58,758 bases of DNA from Gemmatimonadota bacterium. Lineage in GTDB: Bacteria > Gemmatimonadota > Gemmatimonadetes > Gemmatimonadales > Gemmatimonadaceae. The stretch is from assembly GCA_016874035.1 (NCBI GenBank), contig VGVM01000009.1, positions 1 through 58,758 of the forward strand, in the 5' to 3' direction. Below are positions 9,901-17,311 of the stretch, one piece after another; within the stretch, counting starts at the first letter, position 1; the number at the start of each line of letters is the position of its first letter. A model generated the notes under the pieces. The model was not told where the DNA came from and did no database searches. It saw nothing but the letters and a program-made list of their open reading frames with translations. A program made the position numbers and the translations under genes.

Positions 9901-10081
9901 CAGGACGCTGTTCCGGGGCGCCAGCGCGTCGGTCAACCTCGCCGTGCGCAACCTGAAGGTCTGGACGTCGTACTCGGGCGTGGATCCCGAGGCGAACTAC
10001 AGCCAGGGCGATACGCAGGCGACGCTGCTTACGGCCGGGCCCCCGCGGTATGTGACCCTGAAGCTCAACGTCCGTTACTAA
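6983..10081 (+). CDS. SusC/RagA-type TonB-linked outer-membrane protein
   Basis: The 1032-residue protein has a signal peptide ending near ALAQ, a carboxypeptidase-regulatory-like N-terminal domain (TIVGRVVSEEGKQPLGDVQLLVEGT, residues about 30-110), a plug domain with VRIRGTSSFSLSNDPIYIIDGIRM, and a long barrel ending in an aromatic C-terminus (LKLNVRY). This domain order defines the SusC/RagA branch, which works with a SusD lipoprotein lid to import oligosaccharides or peptides. The ATG at 6983 is chosen over upstream codons because it follows AGGGAG at good spacing and begins the signal peptide. The SusD partner starts 19 bases downstream. No adjacent glycanase or protease points to the substrate. 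Confidence 0.93.
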   Translation: MSDSLPRTLVRALVRAVALSVLVAIPALAQGTIVGRVVSEEGKQPLGDVQLLVEGTTIVTTTNAEGRFTLRNVPVGPRVVRSFRVGFTPQKKPVTIVSGQAATLEFEMVASIVKLQEVVTTATGEQRRVELGHAVATVDAAKKIAEAPIKNMGDLLVAKAPGVQVLPANMTGGGSRVRIRGTSSFSLSNDPIYIIDGIRMTSTSAGGIGVGGTAPSRVNDINPNEIENIEIVKGPSAASLYGTDAANGVIVITTKRGRAGRTNWNTTYEHGKIADLNQYPTTYAILGKTPGSTTQRRCFTREVASAGCVVDSTTSLNIYDDPWTTPLKRGQRDQMGVQVNGGTEQTRYFMSLDVQKEVGPFGLPAMSKFRLDSLNTKIEDHMKRPSQLEQGSFRTNVNAALSPNLDVGVTSMFTRLEQRLPQVDNNVNSFWYNGMIGPGFKGAGPGYTGIGTLGQPLYGWAGFTPTEIFQRLAQHGVQRTIIGTNINYRPTNWMAVRGDFGVDLTSRTDYGLQRFGEGPDFGQQRQGTVTDARGSTRNMTANINVTGTWVPLPWLNSKTTLGTQYVNFNNYTNSAGGTILPPGAQNAGQATTPNVSQGTTLANTLGVFVEEQVALYDRFWVTAGVRTDQNSAFGQNFQRVYYPKLSGSWMMSDEQWFPELPLLSSFRLRTALGYAGQQPGPNDALRTFATTSTSVAGTDVSGLLSSALGNPDIKPERTREFEAGFEAKVWDSRVNIDLTYYNKKNTDQLFQLPIAGSAGTAVTSVLTNLGATQNTGIEALINMQVIDTRDFGWDLTLSASKNANKIVTLGFKPNGDTIPSIGVNTTVQQRSGLPLYSYWSRPFTYTDPDGNGLLNSVDVTVDSVWRFMGYSQPRDEVSITSGLELLKRRLRITMLGDYKGGSNLFNNESGFLCQQSVSCPYISTLTASVYDQARALAYRDKAPLNTAWGFIEQLQFWRLREVSAAYNMPDRWARTLFRGASASVNLAVRNLKVWTSYSGVDPEANYSQGDTQATLLTAGPPRYVTLKLNVRY

Positions 10082-10100
10082 TCCCACTGAGATCACGACC

Positions 10101-11492
10101 ATGACGATTGCCAGAATCCGAGCCCGCCGCGCGGCATCCGCCGCGCTGGCGGTGGCCGTGCTCACGGCCTTTGGCGGCTGCGACCGCCTCCGGTCCGACC
10201 TCCTCGAGGCCGTTGACCCGGACATCATCCAACCTTCCACCGTGACCTCGGCCGCCGCCGCAAATGCGCTGCGTATCGGCGTGTTGTCGCGGTTCCGCGG
10301 CATCACGGCCGGCGGCGAGGCCTGGCTGCTGCCAGGTATGCTCGTCGACGAGTGGAAGTCGAGCAATACGTTCTCGCAGCACAACGAGACGGACCAGCGC
10401 AGCGTGCAGGAGTCGAACGGCACGCTGCAGGGCGTCTCCCGCGCCTTGCCACGCGTGCGTAACTCGGCGCGCGAGGCGATCAATGCCCTTCGCACGTACC
10501 GGCCGACCCCGGAGTGGGGCATTGGCCAGATGTACTTCGCCATGGCGGTCGCCGAGCTCTACCTCGCGGAGAACTTCTGCAACGGCACGCCGCTCAGTGA
10601 CGGCTCGACGGGCGCGCCCGTGTACGGACCGCCACTGACCAACGTTCAGGTGCTCAACATCGCGATCGCGCATTTCGACTCGGCGCTGGCGCTCATGCTG
10701 CCGGCGACCGATGCCAACGCCACAACGCTCGCCCAGACCATCCGCGTCCACAAGGCCCGTGCCCAGGTGGATCTCGGTCAGTTTGCGGCAGCGGCGACCA
10801 CGGTCGCGGGCATCCCGACGTCGTTCCGCGACGCCGTGGTGACGTACTCGCTGACCACGGGCGACAACCAGATCTGGTCGCTGAACACCAGTGCGAAGCG
10901 GTACACGGTCGGCGACAGCGTGGACGTGGCCGGCCGAATCATCAACGCGATTCCGTTCGCCTCGCTCGGTGACACGCGGGTGCGGACGCTCGGGTCGTCC
11001 ACGGGCACGTCGAGCCAGGGGCGCGGTTTCGACAACTCGACCAACCTGGTGGTGCAGACCCAGTACGCTCGCAGCGATGCGGCATACGTCGCGAACGGAA
11101 TTGACGCCCGGCTGATCGAAGCCGAGGCGCGTCTCCAGGCGCAGGACATCCCGGGGATGATGGCGATCCTCAACACGCTCCGCGGCGCCTCGCAGACGCT
11201 GGCGCCGGCGTACACGACGACCGTGCTCCCGGCGCTGCCGAACCCGGCAACGCAGGCCGAGGCGGTGACGTTGTTCTTCCGCGAGAAGGCGCTGTGGCAG
11301 TTCAGCCGCGGCTTCCGGCTCAACGACCTGCGGCGGCAGGTGCGCCAGTACGGCCGTACGGAGCAGGATGTGTTCCCGCGGGGGACGTTCTTCAAGTCGC
11401 TCACGCCGTACGGGAGTGACGTGAACTTCCCGGTGACGACGGACGAATACAACAACCCGGAGTTCAAGGGGTGCATGGACCGGAAAGCCTAA
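10101..11492 (+). CDS. SusD/RagB-type nutrient-binding outer-membrane lipoprotein
   Basis: This 463-residue protein has a lipobox ending LTAFGGC, placing it as a surface or periplasmic lipoprotein. Its helical TPR-like body and the late FFREKALWQFSRGFRLNDLRR segment are characteristic of the SusD/RagB family, which forms the lid over the SusC channel and captures the ligand. It follows the susC-type gene with a 19-base gap, so the two should be co-transcribed and make one transporter. The C-terminal part ends with the family-typical FPVTTDEYNNPEFKG. A G-rich and CAAC-repeat tract begins within 25 bases of the stop codon. Confidence 0.9.
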   Translation: MTIARIRARRAASAALAVAVLTAFGGCDRLRSDLLEAVDPDIIQPSTVTSAAAANALRIGVLSRFRGITAGGEAWLLPGMLVDEWKSSNTFSQHNETDQRSVQESNGTLQGVSRALPRVRNSAREAINALRTYRPTPEWGIGQMYFAMAVAELYLAENFCNGTPLSDGSTGAPVYGPPLTNVQVLNIAIAHFDSALALMLPATDANATTLAQTIRVHKARAQVDLGQFAAAATTVAGIPTSFRDAVVTYSLTTGDNQIWSLNTSAKRYTVGDSVDVAGRIINAIPFASLGDTRVRTLGSSTGTSSQGRGFDNSTNLVVQTQYARSDAAYVANGIDARLIEAEARLQAQDIPGMMAILNTLRGASQTLAPAYTTTVLPALPNPATQAEAVTLFFREKALWQFSRGFRLNDLRRQVRQYGRTEQDVFPRGTFFKSLTPYGSDVNFPVTTDEYNNPEFKGCMDRKA

Positions 11493-11512
11493 TTACGACA
11501 ACTGCGAGTTGT

Positions 11513-11602
11513 GGGTGATGGGTTGTCGGTTGTGGGTTTGGGTTTAGCGGCAACTACAACTGCAACTACAACTACAACTGCAACTACAACTACAACAGCA
11601 GA
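11513..11602 (+). repeat. G-quadruplex-like tract followed by CAACTA/CAACTG simple repeat
   Basis: Four GGG runs at 11513-11515, 11520-11522, 11534-11536 and 11540-11542 form a possible G-quadruplex. They are followed from about 11551 by some eight tandem hexamers alternating CAACTA and CAACTG. The GTTG words of the left part can pair with the CAAC words of the right part, so a long imperfect hairpin is an alternative fold. The tract lies just after the susD stop codon. Confidence 0.7.
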
Positions 11603-11606
11603 GGGG

Positions 11607-11650
11607 AAGAAAAGGGCGGGCGGTTCGGGAGAGATCCCGGGCCGCCCGCC
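11607..11650 (-). terminator. Rho-independent terminator of the nitronate monooxygenase transcript
   Basis: GGCGGGCGG at 11615-11623 pairs with CCGCCCGCC at 11642-11650, and the inner bases can extend the stem with CGGGA/TCCCG. Read on the minus strand the stem is followed by a CCCTTTTCTTCC tract, as expected for a terminator downstream of the minus-strand gene that stops at 11670. The plus-strand side has only a weak T-run, so it may serve the susC/susD transcript poorly or not at all. Confidence 0.75.
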
Positions 11651-11669
11651 GTGCTTTCAGCAACCGTAG

Positions 11670-12644
11670 TTAGCCGGCCGCGCCGAACTCGGCCACGATC
11701 TCGCGCGCGGAGCGGACGTCCGTGATCGTTTGCACGGATCGCCCGGCCTGCCAGTAGTCCGATGTGCCCTCGCGCGTGAGCGAGCGCTTGAGCGAGAACC
11801 CGGACCGCACGGCGTAGATCGCGCGCATCCAATGCTTGCTCCGCCGCCCCTTCAGCATCCAGCGGGCGATCGGGCCGGCGCGGGTGCCGGTACGGCGTAC
11901 CCACTCATTATTGATCACCGCGACGGGGACGCCCGTCAGGCGCTCGGTGAGCACGATGTCAGACTCGTTCGCGCCCACGATCGCCTGCTTGTAGCTGTCG
12001 CTCGCGGAGCACTCGGTCGTGGCGATGAACCGCGTGCCGAGCTGCACGGCCGCGTAGCCCATCTTGAGGAGCGACGCGTATTCCGCCGCCGACCCAACGC
12101 CGCCCGCGCCCACGACGGGCAGCCCGAGCGGCTGGAGGGCTTCGAGCAGGGCCTCGGGCGACATCCCGCCCGCATGGCCGCCTGCGCGGTTGTTGACGGC
12201 GATCAGGCCGTCCACGCCGCTGTCCTTGGCCTTGGCGGCCCAGCGGGCATCCACGACGTCATGGTACACCAGGCCGCCCACGGCGTGCACGCGGTCCACG
12301 ACCCACTTCGGCTTGCCCAGTGACGTGACGACGAAACGCACGCCTTCATCGAGCGCGATGTCGAGCCAGCGCGTCATCCGTTCGTGGTAATACTTCGACG
12401 ACTGTTCAATCAGCGCGTTGAAGCCGATCGGGCGGTCCGTGAGTTCCCGGATGCGCTTCATGCCCGCGCGGAAATCGTACCCATGCACGAAAGTCAGGGC
12501 GGCCGGTTGCACGATCCCGATCCCGCCTGCGTCGGATACGGCCGCGACCAGCTCGGGATTGCTGCACGGGTACATCGCCCCGCAAATGAGCGGGTATCGG
12601 ACTCCCACGTCGCGGCAGAAGCGTGCCTGCGGTGTTTCGCTCAT
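11670..12644 (-). CDS. Nitronate monooxygenase / FabK-like FMN enzyme
   Basis: The 324-residue protein matches the nitronate monooxygenase (2-nitropropane dioxygenase) superfamily of FMN-dependent TIM barrels. Visible signatures are the N-terminal YPLICGAMYPCSNPELVAAVSDAGGIG, the NNRAGGHAGG loop and VVGAGGVGSAAEYASLLKMGYAAVQLGTRF, which forms the FMN phosphate site. Such enzymes oxidise toxic nitronates or, as FabK, reduce enoyl-ACP; the sequence alone does not separate the two. The ATG at 12644 is chosen because homologous sequence starts there, although the frame runs further up. It follows the hotdog-fold gene by 16 bases and is probably co-transcribed with it. Confidence 0.85.
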   Translation of the reverse strand: MSETPQARFCRDVGVRYPLICGAMYPCSNPELVAAVSDAGGIGIVQPAALTFVHGYDFRAGMKRIRELTDRPIGFNALIEQSSKYYHERMTRWLDIALDEGVRFVVTSLGKPKWVVDRVHAVGGLVYHDVVDARWAAKAKDSGVDGLIAVNNRAGGHAGGMSPEALLEALQPLGLPVVGAGGVGSAAEYASLLKMGYAAVQLGTRFIATTECSASDSYKQAIVGANESDIVLTERLTGVPVAVINNEWVRRTGTRAGPIARWMLKGRRSKHWMRAIYAVRSGFSLKRSLTREGTSDYWQAGRSVQTITDVRSAREIVAEFGAAG

Positions 12645-12660
12645 GGGCGCACGCGCCGAG

Positions 12661-13203
12661 TCATCGGGCAGGACCGAGCCTCCACGTGACGGTCGCCCGC
12701 GCGACCACCGCGTTCTGGGCGTCGCGCACCTCGGACACAAACTCGTGCTCAGCCTCGACGGAGAGATCGGGCAGGGACGTGCGTGCCTCGGCCGTGACCG
12801 TGCCCCGCGCCTTCTTGAGGTACTCGATGCTCATGCGCGTGACGATCCCGCGGTAGCCTGCCGGGAGCGCCGTGCTCATGGCGGCGCCGCTGGTGAATTC
12901 CGCCAGGTTGGCCAGCGCGACGGCGTGGATCGAGCCCAGATGCTGTTCGATCGCGCGATGCTGGCGAATGCTGATCCGTGCATAACCCGGCTGGAGCGCC
13001 TCAACCCGGGGCCGGACGGATCCGGTGTACGGGATCGTCCAGCGGACGGCGAGGCCGAACAGCCAGCGACCGCCCGGGACGGGCTCAAGGCGTCGCCACA
13101 GGGCGAGCAGGCGCTGGCCGGCGGAATCGCCGCGTCCGACGGCGGGCGAAGGAGCCGATGCGGGCTGGAGGGAGTCGTGCGCGACCACGCCCGAAGCGTA
13201 CAC
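12661..13203 (-). CDS. Hotdog-fold (DUF4442 / PaaI-like) protein
   Basis: The 180-residue protein contains the DUF4442/PaaI-type pattern: a basic PGYARISIRQHRAIEQHLGSIHAVALANLAEFTSGAAM core followed by MSIEYLKKARGTVTAEA and a final RATVTWRLGP strand. This is the hotdog fold used by acyl-CoA thioesterases. The first 25 residues, from a GTG at 13203, are low-complexity and the start could be further in. It is upstream of, and probably in one transcript with, the nitronate monooxygenase-like gene, and divergent from ptrB with only 38 bases between starts. A thioesterase role in lipid turnover is a guess. Confidence 0.7.
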   Translation of the reverse strand: MYASGVVAHDSLQPASAPSPAVGRGDSAGQRLLALWRRLEPVPGGRWLFGLAVRWTIPYTGSVRPRVEALQPGYARISIRQHRAIEQHLGSIHAVALANLAEFTSGAAMSTALPAGYRGIVTRMSIEYLKKARGTVTAEARTSLPDLSVEAEHEFVSEVRDAQNAVVARATVTWRLGPAR

Positions 13204-13228
13204 GAGGTAGCGTCCGCGCGCACCGGGA

Positions 13229-13234
13229 TAATTT
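13229..13234 (+). promoter_or_regulatory. Candidate -10 box of ptrB (leaderless arrangement)
   Basis: TAATTT ends seven bases before the ATG at 13242, so transcription should begin at or next to the start codon. No Shine-Dalgarno sequence and no clear -35 box are visible. Confidence 0.5.
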
Positions 13235-13241
13235 CCCGGTC

Positions 13242-15281
13242 ATGAGCGCCACGCCCCCAGTCGCCCCCCGTCGTCCGACCTCAACCACGCTCCACGGCGA
13301 GGCGCGAACCGACGATTACGCGTGGATGCGGGACCGGGAAGACCCTGAGACCATCGGGTACATCAAGGCGGAAAACGCGTACACGGCCGCCGTGATGGCG
13401 CCGACCGACGCGCTGCAGAAGGAGCTCTACGACGAGATGCTGGCGCGGATCAAGGAGGACGATTCGCGACCGCCGGTCAAGCGCGGCGAATGGTGGTATT
13501 ACTCGCGAACGGAGCAGGGCAAGGCATACCCGATCTACTGTCGCCGCCACGGTGCTGCCGACGCGCCCGAGGAGGTCTTTTTCGACCAGAACGCCGCCGC
13601 CGAGGGCCATGAGTACTACCAGCTCGGTGGCCTCGAGGTGAGCCCGGATCACCGCTACCTGGCGCTGCTGGTGGACACGAATGGGTACGAGGAGTTCACG
13701 CTTCGCGTGCGGGACCTCACCACCGGCGAGTGGCTGCCCGACGCCGTGGAAAAGGTGGGCTTCGGGCTGGCGTGGGCGAGCGACAATCGCACGGTGTGCT
13801 ATGTGACGACCGACGCGGCGAAGCGGGCCTGCGAAGTCTGGCGGCATACGCTGGGCGCACCACGGACCGCCGATGTGTCGCTCTACCGCGACGACGACGC
13901 GCTGTTCAATGTGGGCGTCGGTCGGTCGCGCGACGGCGCGTGGCTCGTGCTCATGAGCGGGAGCTTCACGACCAACGAATGCTGGCTCGTGGACGCCCAC
14001 GCGCCCGACTCACCGCGTCGGCTCGTGCGAGCGCGTGAGCACAACGTGGAGTACAGCGTCGAGCCGACCCAGGACCGGCTCTACATCGTCACCAACATCG
14101 GAGGCGCGACCAACTTCAAGGTGATGGTCGCGTCGCCGGATCGCCCGTCGGAGTGGACCGACTGGCTGCCGTACCGTCCCGAGGTCTTCGTGGAATCGGT
14201 GGACGCGTTCGCGGCTCACGTGGTCATTACCGAACGGCACGACGGGCTGCGTCGGTTGCGCGTGATGCGCGGCGCCGAGGACTACTTCGTCGAGTTTCCC
14301 GAGGCCGCGTACGGTGTGACGCCGGGGTCGAACCCGGAATTCGGGACGAACCTGCTTCGCTTCACCTACTCGTCGTTGGTCACGCCGGATTCGGTGTACG
14401 ACTTCGATGTGGGGACGCGCGAACGAACGCTGCTCAAGCGCGACGAAGTGCTCGGCGGGTACGACCCGGGCGCGTATGCCGTGGAGCGCCTGATGGTGCC
14501 GGCGCGGGACGGCGCACGCGTGCCGGTCTCGCTGGTGTACAAGAAGCCGTTCGTGCGCGACGGGAAGCGGCCGCTGCTGCTTTACGCGTACGGGTCATAC
14601 GGCTACACGATGGAGGCGACGTTCTCATCCATGCGTGTGTCGCTGCTTGATCGCGGGTTCGTATACGCCATCGCGCACATCCGTGGGGGCCAGGAAATGG
14701 GCCGCGGGTGGTACGACGACGGCAAGATGCTGCGAAAGCTCAACACCTTCCACGACTTCATTGATTGTGCGGAGCATCTCGTGAGCGAGCGGTACGCCAC
14801 GCGGGGCGGGATCGTCGCGCACGGCGGGAGTGCCGGCGGGCTACTGATGGGCGCGGTGGCCAACATGCGGCCCGACCTGTGGAGCGCGGTGGTCGCCGAC
14901 GTGCCGTTCGTGGACGTGATCAACACGATGCTCGACGAGACGATCCCGCTGACGACCCAGGAATGGGAGCAGTGGGGGAACCCGAAGCTTGCCGAGCACT
15001 ACGCGTACATGCGGCAGTACTCGCCGTACGACAACGTGGAGGCGAAGCCCTACCCCGCGATCCTTGCGACAAGCGGGATCAACGACCCACGCGTCGCGTT
15101 CTGGGAGCCGGTGAAGTGGATCGCGCGGCTGCGGGCGCTCGGTACCGGCGCGCGACCCGTGCTCCTCCGGATGGAACTCGGCTCAGGGCACGGCGGCGCG
15201 AGCGGTCGCTACGAGCGGCTCAAGGAGCAGGCGTTCCGCTGGGCGTTCGTCCTGACCGAAGGGGTTCGGCCGGCCGCGTAA
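13242..15281 (+). CDS. ptrB: Oligopeptidase B (S9A family serine peptidase)
   Basis: The 679-residue protein has the two-domain prolyl-oligopeptidase layout. A seven-bladed propeller spans roughly residues 70-400 and gates an alpha/beta-hydrolase domain. The catalytic triad is visible: the serine of HGGSAGG at about 530, the aspartate of GINDPRV at about 615 and the histidine of GSGHGG at about 650. The N-terminal TTLHGEARTDDYAWMRDRED segment is typical of oligopeptidase B, which cuts short peptides after Arg or Lys in the cytoplasm. The ATG at 13242 is preferred over upstream in-frame codons because homology starts there and a -10 box sits just before it. It converges on the DUF4097 gene with three bases between stops. 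Confidence 0.92.
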   Translation: MSATPPVAPRRPTSTTLHGEARTDDYAWMRDREDPETIGYIKAENAYTAAVMAPTDALQKELYDEMLARIKEDDSRPPVKRGEWWYYSRTEQGKAYPIYCRRHGAADAPEEVFFDQNAAAEGHEYYQLGGLEVSPDHRYLALLVDTNGYEEFTLRVRDLTTGEWLPDAVEKVGFGLAWASDNRTVCYVTTDAAKRACEVWRHTLGAPRTADVSLYRDDDALFNVGVGRSRDGAWLVLMSGSFTTNECWLVDAHAPDSPRRLVRAREHNVEYSVEPTQDRLYIVTNIGGATNFKVMVASPDRPSEWTDWLPYRPEVFVESVDAFAAHVVITERHDGLRRLRVMRGAEDYFVEFPEAAYGVTPGSNPEFGTNLLRFTYSSLVTPDSVYDFDVGTRERTLLKRDEVLGGYDPGAYAVERLMVPARDGARVPVSLVYKKPFVRDGKRPLLLYAYGSYGYTMEATFSSMRVSLLDRGFVYAIAHIRGGQEMGRGWYDDGKMLRKLNTFHDFIDCAEHLVSERYATRGGIVAHGGSAGGLLMGAVANMRPDLWSAVVADVPFVDVINTMLDETIPLTTQEWEQWGNPKLAEHYAYMRQYSPYDNVEAKPYPAILATSGINDPRVAFWEPVKWIARLRALGTGARPVLLRMELGSGHGGASGRYERLKEQAFRWAFVLTEGVRPAA

Positions 15282-15284
15282 GGC

Positions 15285-16367
15285 TTACGCGCCCCGCCTG
15301 AGCCGCACGGAGCCGGAGCCCGTCTCAACCCGGATCCGCCCGTCCCCGCGGCCGACACGGCCGTGGAGCCGGCGCCGCTCGACCCGATCCACCTGGACAG
15401 GGAAGTCCGACGTGATGCCGCCCGAGCCGGTCTCGACGTCAATGTCCGCGTCGAGGTTCGTCGGCAGGGTAAGCGTCACGCCGCCGCTCCCGGACTCGAC
15501 GTCCAGAGTGCGGGGCGAGTTCCGGAGTCCGAGCGCCATGCTTCCGCTTCCGGTCTCGAGGCGGACGCGCTGCGCCGTTGACCGGTCGATCCGGACGCCG
15601 CCGGAGCCCACTTCGACGTCGAGGTCTTCCGCGGTGACGTTGTCGCCCTCGAAGCCGCCGCTTCCGCTTTCAATGCTGATTCGCCGGGCCGAGGCGTTGA
15701 ACAGGGTGATGTGCCCCGAGCCCGCGTCGGCAACGAGTTCATCCGCGCCTGTGACATCGCGGATATCCACGCTGCCGCTTCCCGTATCGAGGCGGAGCGA
15801 GCCCTTGTGACCGCTGACCGTGATGCGGGCCGATGCGACGTCAATCGAGAGGTCGCCTTCGACGCCGCGTGAGCTGGCCTCGCCAACGCCGACGTTGATT
15901 TCGACTCGCTTGCCTGTGGGGACCATGACGCGCAGGTCGGCCCAGGCCTCGGTGCCGCGTCCGCTGCCGCGCACGCGGATGCGGCGCCGGGAGTTCCACA
16001 TGCTCCGGTCGCCGTTCCAGGTGCCGTCGCGACCGATCGTGAAGTCGCTGTTCGACCAGCGGCCGATTTCCGGATAGACGATGTCGTCATCAGGGAACAT
16101 CACGCGGAGGCTGTTGACGCCGCGTACGTCGCCCGTCTCGATGTCGAGCCGGCGGGCATCGGCGCCGCGGCGGGTCACCTCGATTACAACGTCGGGGCCG
16201 GACCCGGGTTCGACCGTCACGCGGCCGACCAGGTTGTGGATGCCGACCACCGCGCCGGCGAGTGTGCGGCGGTCTGTCTGGGCGCCGGCCGACATTGCGA
16301 CCACGGCGAGCATGCTGGCCGTGACGAGCGTGGACCGACTGCCGAGGAAGCCGGGGCTTGGGCGCAT
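15285..16367 (-). CDS. DUF4097 family secreted beta-repeat protein
   Basis: The 360-residue protein has a signal peptide (ending SAGAQ) followed by a repetitive beta-strand body in which short strands alternate with turns such as VDTGSGSVDI, IESGSGGF, VEVGSGGVRI, LETGSGSMAL and VESGSGGVTL. This 'GSGS' periodicity is the DUF4097 pattern, predicted to form a right-handed beta-solenoid. The function of the family is poorly defined; adhesin-like or envelope stress roles have been proposed. The ATG at 16367 is chosen because upstream sequence lacks homology and would overlap the next gene. It lies 125 bases downstream of the DUF4159 gene on the same strand. Confidence 0.85.
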   Translation of the reverse strand: MRPSPGFLGSRSTLVTASMLAVVAMSAGAQTDRRTLAGAVVGIHNLVGRVTVEPGSGPDVVIEVTRRGADARRLDIETGDVRGVNSLRVMFPDDDIVYPEIGRWSNSDFTIGRDGTWNGDRSMWNSRRRIRVRGSGRGTEAWADLRVMVPTGKRVEINVGVGEASSRGVEGDLSIDVASARITVSGHKGSLRLDTGSGSVDIRDVTGADELVADAGSGHITLFNASARRISIESGSGGFEGDNVTAEDLDVEVGSGGVRIDRSTAQRVRLETGSGSMALGLRNSPRTLDVESGSGGVTLTLPTNLDADIDVETGSGGITSDFPVQVDRVERRRLHGRVGRGDGRIRVETGSGSVRLRRGA

Positions 16368-16492
16368 GGGCTGGATTCGGTTACGGAGTTGGGCTACCGA
16401 TCTGACAGTTGGAGGCGCCGCGGCGTTTGAACCGGGTTCTTGAGCCGAGTCGCGGTGCAGTCTGCAGCTGCGAGAGATGCGAAAAGCGCGCC

Positions 16493-17248
16493 CTAGTGCG
16501 TCAGCCCGTACACGATGTAGTTCGTCGCGAACTTGTAGGCGTCGTTCGACATGTTCATCGGGTACCAGCCCTGGCCCGACCACTCCATGTAGTCGCCGAT
16601 GTCGTTGTTGTAGTTCACGATCGCTACCAGCCGTCGCCGCCGGTCGTTGTTCTCGTAGATCCCATAGTACACGGCGCGGAACCCCTGGCTGGCGGGGTGC
16701 GACATGCCCTCGAGGTTGTCGATCGAGTAGAACGAGTTGAAGATCGGGTGGGTCTTGTCGAGCTTCGCGAACTCGAGCCCGGGGAGCACACGGCGCATGG
16801 AGCGCTCGAAGTTCTGCCACTGGTTCCCGTAGAAGTCATCCACGATCAGGAAACCACCCTTCGCGAGCCATTTCCTGAGCCCGGCCGCCTCCGCGTCGCT
16901 CGGGAGCCAGAATCCCGGCTCGGACAGGTAGGCGACCGAGTAGCGGAACAGCGCCGGGTCATCCATGTCCACGACCACGCTCTGGTCCGTGTGCGGCTTC
17001 ATGGAAGTCAGCTCCTTCACGACGTACATCAGGTGCCGTTCCATGGCGGGGTAGTCGTACTCCCAGCCGCGGCCGATGATCCACTGGTAGCGGAGCCGCA
17101 CGAAGGAGAACCGGCCGTTGTAGTCCGGGCTCGGCTCGACCATGACGGAGCCGAACCGGCCGCCGCGCCGTTGCGCGTACAGCAGGGCGGCGCTGCCGAG
17201 CAGGATCCCGATCGTCAGCAGGCCGACACGGCGCATGCGGAATCGCAT
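16493..17248 (-). CDS. DUF4159 domain protein (exported, glutamine-amidotransferase-like fold)
   Basis: The 251-residue protein starts with a signal anchor (MRFRMRRVGLLTIGILLGSAALLYAQ) and continues with the DUF4159 pattern: FSFVRLRYQWIIGRGWEYDYPAMERHLM, then DDPALFRYSVAYLSEPGFWLPSDAEAAGLRKWLAKGGFLIVDDF, ending NMSNDAYKFATNYIVYGLTH. DUF4159 proteins are often encoded with MoxR/DUF58-type genes, but none is adjacent here. The minus-strand open frame runs on past 17248 to 19054, but that part is the antisense of glnS and is not part of this gene. A TACCAT hexamer five bases before the ATG fits a leaderless start. Confidence 0.85.
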   Translation of the reverse strand: MRFRMRRVGLLTIGILLGSAALLYAQRRGGRFGSVMVEPSPDYNGRFSFVRLRYQWIIGRGWEYDYPAMERHLMYVVKELTSMKPHTDQSVVVDMDDPALFRYSVAYLSEPGFWLPSDAEAAGLRKWLAKGGFLIVDDFYGNQWQNFERSMRRVLPGLEFAKLDKTHPIFNSFYSIDNLEGMSHPASQGFRAVYYGIYENNDRRRRLVAIVNYNNDIGDYMEWSGQGWYPMNMSNDAYKFATNYIVYGLTH

Positions 17249-17300
17249 GCAGAATGGTAGGCCGCCCGGTCCGCGTGGGCCAGACCGGCGGTCGTCCGTG

Positions 17301-17306
17301 TAATTT
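17301..17306 (+). promoter_or_regulatory. Candidate -10 box of glnS (leaderless arrangement)
   Basis: TAATTT ends five bases before the ATG at 17312 and there is no Shine-Dalgarno sequence. The very short interval to the divergent DUF4159 start leaves about 60 bases for both promoters. Confidence 0.5.
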
Positions 17307-17311
17307 CCGGC

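Noticed and set aside
8924-10543. 539-residue minus-strand open frame opposite the end of susC and the start of susD
   Set aside because: No signal, domain or start site; both plus-strand genes are well supported.
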